From contig NZ_CP061286.1 of NCBI RefSeq assembly GCF_018687095.1, forward strand, positions 1-64,000: a DNA stretch of 64,000 nt. Reading direction: 5' to 3'. This document shows, in pieces, positions 16,635-24,652 of the stretch. This DNA is from Polynucleobacter sp. MWH-UH25E (lineage in GTDB: Bacteria > Pseudomonadota > Gammaproteobacteria > Burkholderiales > Burkholderiaceae). Numbering within the stretch: the first letter of the stretch is position 1; each line of letters opens with the position of its first letter. Both the position numbers and the translations under genes were made by a program. The notes under the pieces were generated by a model. The model did not search any database and was not told the DNA's origin. It was given only the letters and a program-made list of their open reading frames with translations.

Positions 16635-17510
16635 ATGTCTAGCGAAGTACTTCAGGCCCATGAGGCAGCGGAAAAAATGACGCCAACAGCGTACATTTCT
16701 GAGCATTTACATAATCTCACCAATATTGGCGAGCCTCAGCATTCCATTATTGATTTCAGCGTAATTAATTTAGATACTATTTTTTGGGCCTCGTTGATGG
16801 GCTTCTTGGCGGTATTTATTTTGTTAATCGCAGCGCGTCGCGCAACCCCTGGTGTACCTGGTCGCTTCCAGTGCTTGGTAGAAATGATTGTAGAAATGGT
16901 TGACACTCAAGCGAAGAGCATTGTTCATGGCAACCGCACTTTTATTGCACCACTCGCTCTCTTCGTATTTTTCTGGATCATTCTCTTAAACACTCTTGAC
17001 TTAATCCCTGTGGATTGGGTGTTAGGTGTCAATCATTTCATCGAGAGCTTCGGTGTTCACGTGCCTCATCACAGATTGGTTCCAACAACAGACTTGAATG
17101 CCACTATGGGCATGTCACTCTCAGTGTTGGTTTTGGTGTTCTTTTATAGCTTCAAAGTAAAAGGTGTTGGCGGCTTCTTGCATGAGCTGGTTTCTGCTCC
17201 CTTTGGTGCGAAGTGGTATTTGGCCCCATTCAACCTTGCGTTGAACATTATTGAATATTTGGCGAAAGGCGTTTCGTTGGGAATGCGACTTTTCGGAAAT
17301 ATGTACGCTGGTGAGTTGGTGTTCTTATTGATCGCATTGCTCGGAAGCGTATGGACATTTAATTTAGATTTATCCCTGTTCGGATTGGTGGGTCATGTTA
17401 TTGCAGGATCAGCTTGGGCCATCTTCCACATTTTGGTTATTTTGTTGCAAGCCTTTATTTTTATGATGTTGACTTTGGTTTACATCGGGCAAGCGCATAG
17501 CCATCACTAA
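16635..17510 (+). CDS. atpB: F0F1 ATP synthase subunit a
   Basis: Subunit a forms the proton half-channels against the c-ring. The 291-residue protein has five to six membrane helices and the essential arginine in KGVSLGMRLFGNMYAGE (about 213-229), plus the conserved LLQAFIFMMLTLVYI near the end. The N-terminal extension and helix 2 with FFWIILLNTLDLIPVD are typical of proteobacteria. It is followed by atpE, with an AGGAG site in the spacer. Confidence 0.96.
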   Translation: MSSEVLQAHEAAEKMTPTAYISEHLHNLTNIGEPQHSIIDFSVINLDTIFWASLMGFLAVFILLIAARRATPGVPGRFQCLVEMIVEMVDTQAKSIVHGNRTFIAPLALFVFFWIILLNTLDLIPVDWVLGVNHFIESFGVHVPHHRLVPTTDLNATMGMSLSVLVLVFFYSFKVKGVGGFLHELVSAPFGAKWYLAPFNLALNIIEYLAKGVSLGMRLFGNMYAGELVFLLIALLGSVWTFNLDLSLFGLVGHVIAGSAWAIFHILVILLQAFIFMMLTLVYIGQAHSHH

Positions 17511-17555
17511 GATTTTATTTTTAACCTACCTCTTTTAACTTCAGGAGTCAGCAAC

Positions 17556-17822
17556 ATGCAACAATTTCTCGCAAACATTCAAGGTTTCACAGCGATTTGT
17601 ATCGGCATCATCATCGGCCTCGGCGCGATCGGTGCTTGTTTGGGTATCGCATTGATGGGTGGCAAGTACATCGAAGCTTGTGCACGTCAACCAGAATTGA
17701 TGGAGCCACTCCAAACTAAGATGTTCCTTTTGGCTGGTTTGATCGACGCTGCGTTCTTGATCGGCGTTGGTGTTGCAATGTTGTTTGCTTTCGCAAACCC
17801 ACTGCTCGCAGTTATCAAGTAA
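17556..17822 (+). CDS. atpE: F0F1 ATP synthase subunit c
   Basis: Subunit c forms the rotor ring. This 88-residue hairpin protein has two membrane helices joined by the polar loop ARQPELMEPL. The ion-binding carboxylate is D64 in AGLIDAAFLIG, as in proton-driven enzymes, and the sodium-type Q/E/S pattern is absent. ATG 17556 follows AGGAG at a good distance. Confidence 0.96.
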   Translation: MQQFLANIQGFTAICIGIIIGLGAIGACLGIALMGGKYIEACARQPELMEPLQTKMFLLAGLIDAAFLIGVGVAMLFAFANPLLAVIK

Positions 17823-17885
17823 TTGTTTTGGCATGGATGACCAAGGGGTCATCCAACTGTTCTCAACAATACTGAAAGGAATATC

Positions 17886-18356
17886 GTGAATCTGAACGCG
17901 ACCCTATTCGCGCAAATGATCGTTTTCTTCGTCTTATGGTGGGTTGTTGCACGCTTCGTGTGGCCACCACTAGTTAAGGCGTTAGATGAGCGTTCAAGCA
18001 AAATTGCCGATGGTTTAGCTGCTGCCGAGCGCGGCAAAGAAGCGCTAGCATTGGCAAGCAATGAAGCCGAGCTAGAACTAAACAAAGCACGCCAAGAAGG
18101 CGTTCAACGCGTTGCCGAAGCTGAAAAACGTGCACAAATGTCTGCCGAAGAAATTCGTGCAAACGCACAAGCCGAAGCTGCTCGAATCATTTCTCAAGCA
18201 AAGCAAGATGCGGATCAACAAGTCACACGCGCACGCGAATTGTTGCGCGCTGAAGTTGCTGTTCTTGCTGTTAAAGGTGCTGAGCAAATTTTGCGTCGTG
18301 AAGTTGATGCAAAAGCGCATGGCCAATTGCTTGACCAACTAAAGGCAGAACTTTGA
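17886..18356 (+). CDS. atpF: F0F1 ATP synthase subunit b
   Basis: Subunit b is the peripheral stalk. The 156-residue protein has one N-terminal membrane helix (LFAQMIVFFVLWWVVARFVW) followed by a long charged alanine-rich coiled coil, as in E. coli AtpF (156 residues). It starts with GTG 17886 after GAAAGGA. Its TGA is one base before the atpH start, suggesting translational coupling. Confidence 0.95.
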   Translation: MNLNATLFAQMIVFFVLWWVVARFVWPPLVKALDERSSKIADGLAAAERGKEALALASNEAELELNKARQEGVQRVAEAEKRAQMSAEEIRANAQAEAARIISQAKQDADQQVTRARELLRAEVAVLAVKGAEQILRREVDAKAHGQLLDQLKAEL

Positions 18357-18357
18357 T

Positions 18358-18894
18358 ATGGCTGATTTAGCCACTATTGCACGTCCTTACGCTGAAGCGC
18401 TTTTTCAAAGCGCAAAGCCAGCGGAGCTCGCTGGTTGCTTAGAGCAGTTAAACGAGTTGGCACAGCTTGCTGCTTTGCCTGAAGTTGCTGCTTTATCAAA
18501 CAACCCAAAAGTCTCCGCTGATGATTTGAGCAAGTTACTTTCTGGCATGGTGAAAACCAAATTAGATCCTAAGGTTGCTAGCTTTTTAAATCTTGTGAAT
18601 CAAAACCACCGCTTAGCAGCTGTTCCAGAAATTGCCCATCAGTTTGAGGCGATGAAGAACAAGAGCGAAGGTGCTGCAGAAGTAATGATTACCAGCGCAT
18701 TCCCTTTAGAGGGTTCTGCGCTAAATGATTTGTTGTCAAGTTTGAAGAAGCGCTTTGGGGGTAAAGAATTGCGCCCAACTATTCAGGTTGATCCAGCATT
18801 GATTGGCGGAGTTCGCATTCAAGTTGGTGACGAGGTGATGGATAGTTCTGTCAAGGCACAGTTAGCTCAAATGCAAGCAAGTCTTGGCGCATAA
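18358..18894 (+). CDS. atpH: F0F1 ATP synthase subunit delta
   Basis: Delta links the F1 head to the b-subunit stalk. The 178-residue protein has the N-terminal helical domain with TIARPYAEALFQ and the conserved C-terminal end where IGGVRIQVGDEVMDSSVKAQ matches the family signature. Length equals E. coli AtpH (177). It lies one base after atpF and 45 bases before atpA. Confidence 0.95.
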   Translation: MADLATIARPYAEALFQSAKPAELAGCLEQLNELAQLAALPEVAALSNNPKVSADDLSKLLSGMVKTKLDPKVASFLNLVNQNHRLAAVPEIAHQFEAMKNKSEGAAEVMITSAFPLEGSALNDLLSSLKKRFGGKELRPTIQVDPALIGGVRIQVGDEVMDSSVKAQLAQMQASLGA

Positions 18895-18939
18895 GTTATC
18901 CCTATTAAGAACATACGAAATAAGACCCAGGAGTAAGTA

Positions 18940-20481
18940 ATGCAACTCAATCCTTCCGAGATCAGCGAACTGATCAAAAGCCGAATTAGCGAATTGGGCG
19001 TTGACTCCCAAGTTCGCAACGAAGGCACTGTAATTTCAGTGACCGACGGTATTTGCCGTGTACATGGTTTGTCTGGCGTAATGCAAGGCGAAATGTTGGA
19101 GTTCCCTAACAACACAATCGGTCTCGCTTTGAACCTTGAGCGTGACTCTGTTGGTGCTGTGGTGTTGGGTGAGTACACCCACGTTAAAGAAGGCGACCCT
19201 GTTAAATGTACCGGCCGTATTTTGGAAGTCCCTGTTGGCCCGGAGTTGCTCGGTCGCGTAGTGAATGCGCTTGGTCAGCCGATCGATGGCAAAGGCCCAA
19301 TCAATACCAAATTAACTGACTTTATTGAAAAAGTTGCTCCTGGTGTTATCGCCCGTCAATCTGTTAGCCAGCCAGTTCAAACTGGCTTGAAGGCGATTGA
19401 TGCGATGGTTCCTATTGGTCGTGGTCAGCGTGAGTTGATCATTGGCGACCGTCAAACTGGTAAGACAGCAGTTGCGGTTGACGCGATCATTAACCAAAAA
19501 GGTAAAGGCGTATATTGCGTTTACGTAGCGATTGGTCAAAAAGCTTCTACTATTGCAAACGTTGTTCGTAAGCTTACAGAAAACGGCGCAATGGATTACA
19601 CCATTGTTGTTGCAGCAAGCGCATCTGAGTCTGCAGCTATGCAGTACCTTTCTGCATACGCTGGTTGCACAATGGGCGAATACTTCCGCGATCGCGGTGA
19701 AGACGCTTTGATTGTTTATGATGACTTGACCAAGCAAGCGGTTGCTTATCGTCAAATCTCTTTATTGCTCCGCCGCCCACCAGGCCGCGAAGCTTATCCT
19801 GGTGACGTGTTCTACCTTCACTCACGCTTGCTCGAGCGCGCTGCTCGTGTAAATGCTGATTACGTTGAGAAGTTCACCAACGGCGCGGTAAAAGGCAAAA
19901 CGGGTTCTTTGACAGCATTGCCAATTATTGAAACTCAAGCTGGTGACGTTTCTGCGTTCGTTCCAACTAACGTGATTTCGATTACTGACGGTCAGATCTT
20001 CTTGGAAACTGATTTGTTCAACGCTGGTGTGCGTCCTGCAATTAACGCTGGTATTTCTGTTTCTCGCGTTGGTGGTGCAGCACAAACTAAAGTTATTAAG
20101 AAATTGTCTGGCGGTATTCGTACTGACTTGGCGCAGTATCGTGAATTGGCAGCTTTTGCTCAGTTCGCGTCTGACCTTGACGAAGCAACCCGCAAACAGC
20201 TCGAGCGTGGTCGTCGTGTTACTGAATTGTGTAAACAAGCTCAGTACAAGCCACTCCAGGTTTGGGAAATGGCCGCTTCACTCTACGCAGTAAATAACGG
20301 TTATTTTGATGATCTCGAAGTGAAAGATGTATTGGCTTTCGAAAAAGGCTTGCAAGATCACTTGAAATCAAAATACGCTGACTTAGTTGCTCGCGTTGAA
20401 GAGACCAAAGATTTGAGCAAAGAAGACGAAGCTGCTTTACGCGCTGCGATTGAGGACTACAAGCGTTCTGCAGCCTTCTAA
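18940..20481 (+). CDS. atpA: F0F1 ATP synthase subunit alpha
   Basis: Alpha is the non-catalytic nucleotide-binding subunit of the F1 hexamer. The 513-residue protein has the N-terminal beta barrel, Walker A GDRQTGKTAVA near residue 170, the arginine-finger segment RPAINAGISVSRVGGAAQ near 364-381, and a helical C-terminal domain. Length equals E. coli AtpA. It starts after AGGAGTAAGTA and is 13 bases from atpG. Confidence 0.97.
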   Translation: MQLNPSEISELIKSRISELGVDSQVRNEGTVISVTDGICRVHGLSGVMQGEMLEFPNNTIGLALNLERDSVGAVVLGEYTHVKEGDPVKCTGRILEVPVGPELLGRVVNALGQPIDGKGPINTKLTDFIEKVAPGVIARQSVSQPVQTGLKAIDAMVPIGRGQRELIIGDRQTGKTAVAVDAIINQKGKGVYCVYVAIGQKASTIANVVRKLTENGAMDYTIVVAASASESAAMQYLSAYAGCTMGEYFRDRGEDALIVYDDLTKQAVAYRQISLLLRRPPGREAYPGDVFYLHSRLLERAARVNADYVEKFTNGAVKGKTGSLTALPIIETQAGDVSAFVPTNVISITDGQIFLETDLFNAGVRPAINAGISVSRVGGAAQTKVIKKLSGGIRTDLAQYRELAAFAQFASDLDEATRKQLERGRRVTELCKQAQYKPLQVWEMAASLYAVNNGYFDDLEVKDVLAFEKGLQDHLKSKYADLVARVEETKDLSKEDEAALRAAIEDYKRSAAF

Positions 20482-20494
20482 GGACGCGTAAATC

Positions 20495-21364
20495 ATGGCC
20501 GGCACAAAAGAGATACGATCCAAGATCAAGAGCGTGCAAAACACGCGCAAGATCACGAAAGCGATGGAAATGGTCGCCGCATCGAAGATGCGTCGCGCCC
20601 AGGAGCGCATGCGTAATGCGCGTCCATATGCTGAAAAAATTCGTGAAATGGTGGCCAATCTTTCCAAAGCAAATCCCGAGTACCGCCCTGCTTATATGGC
20701 AACTCGCGAAGTGAAGAAAGTTGGCACGATTTTGGTTACAACAGACAAAGGTTTATGCGGCGGTTTAAATACCAACGTATTGCGTTTGATTGCTAACCAA
20801 GTGCGCGATTTGCAAGCAAAAAATGTTGAAATTGAGTACACAGCGATTGGTTCAAAAGGCCTTCAATTTTTGAATCGTTCAAAAGCAAAACTCATTTCTC
20901 AAACTGTTCAAATTGGCGACACGCCACATTTGGACGTTTTGATTGGCGCAATCACTGCCCAGTTGGAAGCGTTTGAGAGGGGTGAGATTGATGCAGTGTA
21001 TTTGGCATACACACGCTTTGTGAATGCTATGAAACAAGAGCCCGTTCTAGAAAAGCTTTTACCCTTAGAGCCGGCAGTTTTGAGCTCTGAAGATAAGTCA
21101 GGACCATCTTGGGACTACATTTATGAGCCCGATGCTGAGTCTATTTTGAATGGCTTATTAAAGCGTTACGTAGAAGCGATGATTTATCAAGCGGTTGCTG
21201 AAAATATGGCATCTGAGCAATCTGCTCGCATGGTTTCCATGAAAGCCGCATCTGATAACGCGAAGAACGTGATCGGTGAATTGCAATTGGATTACAACAA
21301 AACACGACAAGCTGCTATTACCAAGGAGTTGTCAGAAATTGTTGGTGGAGCGGCTGCGGTTTAA
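20495..21364 (+). CDS. atpG: F0F1 ATP synthase subunit gamma
   Basis: Gamma is the central rotating shaft. The 289-residue protein has the two terminal coiled-coil helices: the N-terminal IRSKIKSVQNTRKITKAMEM with the KITKAM motif, and the C-terminal ASDNAKNVIGELQLDYNKTR. The Rossmann-like body contains TDKGLCGGLN. Length matches E. coli (287). Confidence 0.96.
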   Translation: MAGTKEIRSKIKSVQNTRKITKAMEMVAASKMRRAQERMRNARPYAEKIREMVANLSKANPEYRPAYMATREVKKVGTILVTTDKGLCGGLNTNVLRLIANQVRDLQAKNVEIEYTAIGSKGLQFLNRSKAKLISQTVQIGDTPHLDVLIGAITAQLEAFERGEIDAVYLAYTRFVNAMKQEPVLEKLLPLEPAVLSSEDKSGPSWDYIYEPDAESILNGLLKRYVEAMIYQAVAENMASEQSARMVSMKAASDNAKNVIGELQLDYNKTRQAAITKELSEIVGGAAAV

Positions 21365-21418
21365 GCGGTCAGCATTTAGGAATACGAAAGAATTCAGGAA
21401 TTAAAAGCGGAGAAAGCG

Positions 21419-22819
21419 ATGAGTAACGGAAATATCGTGCAATGTATCGGTCCAGTGGTGGACATTCAGTTCCCACGCGACAAAATGCCAAACATTTATG
21501 ATGCGTTGACATTAGTTGAAAGCGGCGAAAAATCATTTGCTGAAAAAGGTTTGACCTTTGAAGTTCAGCAACAAATCGGTGATGGCGTAGTTCGCGCGAT
21601 TGCGATGGGCGCAAGCGATGGCTTGCGTCGTGGCATGGAAGTGAAGTCTACCGGTAAGCCAATTTCTGTTCCTGTTGGCCCAGCAACATTGGGTCGCATT
21701 ATGGACGTTTTGGGTCGCCCAATTGATGATGCAGGCCCGATTGCAACTGAAGAGCGTCGCGCAATTCACCAGCCAGCCCCAAAATTCGATGAGCTCTCTC
21801 CTTCTGTAGACCTCTTGGAAACCGGTATTAAGGTTATTGACTTGGTTTGCCCATTTGCTAAGGGTGGTAAGGTCGGCCTGTTCGGTGGTGCGGGTGTTGG
21901 TAAGACCGTGAACATGATGGAATTGATTAACAACATCGCTAAGCAGCACTCAGGTTTGTCAGTGTTCGCAGGTGTTGGTGAGCGTACTCGTGAAGGTAAC
22001 GACTTCTACCACGAGATGAAAGAATCTAACGTTATCGACAAAGTGGCGATGGTGTTCGGTCAGATGAACGAGCCTCCTGGCAACCGTTTGCGCGTTGCGT
22101 TGACTGGTTTGACTATGGCTGAAGCGTTCCGTGACGAAGGTCGTGACATTTTGTTCTTCGTTGACAATATTTACCGTTATACCTTGGCCGGTACCGAAGT
22201 TTCTGCGTTGCTAGGTCGTATGCCTTCTGCTGTGGGTTACCAACCTACATTGGCTGAAGAAATGGGTAAGTTGCAAGAGCGTATTACCTCTACTAAGACC
22301 GGTTCTGTGACATCTATTCAGGCCGTTTACGTTCCTGCGGATGACTTGACCGATCCATCACCTGCTACAACCTTCTTGCACTTAGACTCCACGGTTGTGT
22401 TGTCACGTGATATTGCTGCTTTGGGTATTTACCCAGCGGTTGATCCATTGGATTCCACCAGCCGTCAGCTTGACCCACAAGTGGTTGGTCAAGAGCACTA
22501 TGAAGTGGCTCGTTCAGTACAGATGACTTTGCAGCGCTACAAAGAATTGCGTGACATTATTGCGATTTTGGGTATGGACGAATTGTCTCCAGAAGACAAA
22601 TTGGCTGTGGCTCGTGCTCGTAAGATTCAACGTTTCTTGTCCCAGCCTTTCCACGTTGCTGAGGTGTTCACTGGTTCACCAGGTAAATACGTTCCATTGA
22701 AAGAAACCATCCGTGGTTTCAAGATGATCGTTAGTGGTGAATTGGATCACTTGCCTGAGCAAGCGTTCTACATGGTGGGTTCAATTGATGAAGCCATCGA
22801 GAAAGCGAAGAAGCTTTAA
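21419..22819 (+). CDS. atpD: F0F1 ATP synthase subunit beta
   Basis: Beta is the catalytic subunit. The 466-residue protein has Walker A GGAGVGKTVNM near 152, the catalytic glutamate in GERTREGNDFY near 183, Walker B ILFFVDNIYRYT, and the DELSPEDKL motif near 389 that contacts gamma. Length is normal. It is separated from atpG by 54 bases, with GGAG upstream of the start. Confidence 0.97.
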   Translation: MSNGNIVQCIGPVVDIQFPRDKMPNIYDALTLVESGEKSFAEKGLTFEVQQQIGDGVVRAIAMGASDGLRRGMEVKSTGKPISVPVGPATLGRIMDVLGRPIDDAGPIATEERRAIHQPAPKFDELSPSVDLLETGIKVIDLVCPFAKGGKVGLFGGAGVGKTVNMMELINNIAKQHSGLSVFAGVGERTREGNDFYHEMKESNVIDKVAMVFGQMNEPPGNRLRVALTGLTMAEAFRDEGRDILFFVDNIYRYTLAGTEVSALLGRMPSAVGYQPTLAEEMGKLQERITSTKTGSVTSIQAVYVPADDLTDPSPATTFLHLDSTVVLSRDIAALGIYPAVDPLDSTSRQLDPQVVGQEHYEVARSVQMTLQRYKELRDIIAILGMDELSPEDKLAVARARKIQRFLSQPFHVAEVFTGSPGKYVPLKETIRGFKMIVSGELDHLPEQAFYMVGSIDEAIEKAKKL

Positions 22820-22840
22820 TCGAACTCATCTAGGGAAATT

Positions 22841-23257
22841 ATGTCAACCATACGCGTCGATGTAGTAAGTGCTGAGCAATCTATTTTCAGCGGTGAAGCG
22901 AAGTTTGTAGCGCTTCCTGGTGAGAGTGGCGAGCTTGGTATTTTGCGCGGCCACACTCCATTAATGACACGCATTCGTCCAGGCTCAGTTCGTATTGAAA
23001 AAGCTGATGGCGACGAAGAGTTTGTCTTTGTAGCAGGTGGCTATTTAGAAGTTCAGCCTGATCATGTAACTGTATTAGCAGACACCGCTATTCGCGGTCA
23101 TGATCTGGATGAAGCAAAAGCATTAGAAGCTAAGAAACGCGCTGAAGAAGCCATGCAAAATCGTGGTACAGAGTTCGATTTGGCATTAGCCCAATCTGAA
23201 TTCGCAATGGCTGCTGCACAGCTGGCAGCAATTGCGCGTTTCCGTCGTAAAAAATAA
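22841..23257 (+). CDS. atpC: F0F1 ATP synthase subunit epsilon
   Basis: Epsilon is the shaft-bottom subunit that can inhibit hydrolysis. The 138-residue protein has the N-terminal beta sandwich with LPGESGELGILRGHTPL (about 25-41) and a C-terminal helical hairpin rich in Ala, Glu and Lys. Length is as in E. coli (139). It ends the ATP synthase cluster; hemE starts 14 bases later with no terminator between. Confidence 0.95.
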   Translation: MSTIRVDVVSAEQSIFSGEAKFVALPGESGELGILRGHTPLMTRIRPGSVRIEKADGDEEFVFVAGGYLEVQPDHVTVLADTAIRGHDLDEAKALEAKKRAEEAMQNRGTEFDLALAQSEFAMAAAQLAAIARFRRKK

Positions 23258-23271
23258 AAACCGGTTATTCC

Positions 23272-24384
23272 TTGCTGTTAAACGATCGGTTTTTAAGGGC
23301 TTGCCTGGGCGAAGCGGTAGATCAAACACCGCTTTGGCTCATGCGCCAAGCCGGCCGATATCTTCCTGAGTACAACGCAACTCGCGCAAGAGCTGGAAGC
23401 TTTCTTGGCCTCGCAAAAAATCCTGCATATGCCACTGAAGTAACGCTTCAGCCCCTGGATCGATATCCATTGGATGCAGCAATTTTGTTTTCTGATATTT
23501 TGACCATTCCTGATGCCATGGGATTGGGCTTGAAATTTACTGCGGGCGAAGGCCCCAGCTTTGATCATCCTTTGCGTGATGAGGCGGCCGTTAAGAAGCT
23601 ACGTGCTGCCGATATGGGCGAGCTCAAATATGTGTTTGATGCTGTTTCGGAAATTCGTAAAGCATTAATGCAGGATGGTAAGCAGCGTGTACCTTTGATC
23701 GGCTTCTCGGGAAGCCCTTGGACCTTGGCTTGCTACATGATTGATGGCTCGAGTTCAGACGATTTTCGTCATGCCAAAACCATGATGTTTAGTCGCCCGG
23801 ATTTGTTGCAACATATCTTGGATATCAATGCACAATCAGTGGCTACGTACTTAACTGAGCAAGTGAAAGCGGGCGCACAAGCGCTGATGATTTTTGATAC
23901 CTGGGGCGGGATGCTGCCAGATGGTTGGTATCAAAGAATGTCTTTGGCATCGATGCAAAAAGTGATTGCTGCATTACCAAGAGAGCACGATGGCAGAAAA
24001 GTCCCAGTCATTATGTTTACTAAGGGTGGTGCCATTTGGCTAAACGATATGGCTCAGGTTGGCGCAGACGTTATTGCACTCGATTGGACTATCTCACTTA
24101 GTCGGGCGCGTAAGCAGTTAGTTGCCTTAGATAAACCATTGGCCATGCAAGGCAATTTAGATCCACTGATATTGTTCTCTGAGCCAGAGCAAATCGCAAA
24201 ACAGGCCAGTGCAATTTTGGATGATTTGGCAGGCGCCCCGCCACTTAAATCCGGCTTACATTCTTTGGATGGTCACGTATTTAACTTGGGCCATGGGATT
24301 TCCCAATTCACTCCCCCGGAGAGTGTTTCTGTTTTGGCGGAAACCGTGATTAAGCACTCAAGGGCTTTAAGGACAAAGCAATAA
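23272..24384 (+). CDS. hemE: Uroporphyrinogen decarboxylase
   Basis: HemE decarboxylates uroporphyrinogen III to coproporphyrinogen III in heme biosynthesis. The 370-residue protein has both signatures, PLWLMRQAGRYLPEY (about 20-34) and GFSGSPWTLACYMI (about 145-158), the substrate-binding aspartate in ILFSDIL, and the C-terminal HGI region (NLGHGI). The only start near the expected N-terminus is TTG 23272, without a clear ribosome-binding site, so translation may depend on atpC upstream 14 bases away. Length is near E. coli HemE (354). Confidence 0.95.
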   Translation: MLLNDRFLRACLGEAVDQTPLWLMRQAGRYLPEYNATRARAGSFLGLAKNPAYATEVTLQPLDRYPLDAAILFSDILTIPDAMGLGLKFTAGEGPSFDHPLRDEAAVKKLRAADMGELKYVFDAVSEIRKALMQDGKQRVPLIGFSGSPWTLACYMIDGSSSDDFRHAKTMMFSRPDLLQHILDINAQSVATYLTEQVKAGAQALMIFDTWGGMLPDGWYQRMSLASMQKVIAALPREHDGRKVPVIMFTKGGAIWLNDMAQVGADVIALDWTISLSRARKQLVALDKPLAMQGNLDPLILFSEPEQIAKQASAILDDLAGAPPLKSGLHSLDGHVFNLGHGISQFTPPESVSVLAETVIKHSRALRTKQ

Positions 24385-24652
24385 TACTGAGTAATTGCTA
24401 ACTTTCTTGGAGGGATCTTCGATAAAAGTTATGCACAGCAACATCTAAAAATGAAAATTCAGTGAGATTGCGTTAAAAGATAAACAGAAGCTTTCGGAAA
24501 GTAATGCAAATTACTGATTATTAAAGAAAATTTGCTAATTTAATCAAAAGGGAAGCATTTAAAGTTTGCTGGTAAATTAGCTTATAAATCAAAGTTTTTG
24601 GATGATATCCACAGACTTATCCACAAGCAAAATAGATAAAACGAAGTACCTG
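24385..24652 (+). promoter_or_regulatory. AT-rich priA upstream region with two DnaA boxes
   Basis: This 268-base stretch is AT-rich and holds TTATGCACA at 24429-24437 and the perfect box TTATCCACA at 24617-24625, both on the plus strand. The second lies 28 bases before the preferred priA start. An eight-base inverted repeat (GCTAATTT at 24534, AAATTAGC at 24574) is also present. I see no convincing promoter pair. DnaA may influence priA expression, or the sites may bind DnaA as a reservoir. Confidence 0.5.

Noticed and set aside
24534..24581. Inverted repeat GCTAATTT/AAATTAGC before priA
   Set aside because: Eight-base arms separated by 32 bases in AT-rich DNA are easily produced by chance.
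24602..24652. Upstream ATG for priA adding 17 residues
   Set aside because: The added residues come from the DnaA-box region and do not fit the PriA N-terminus.
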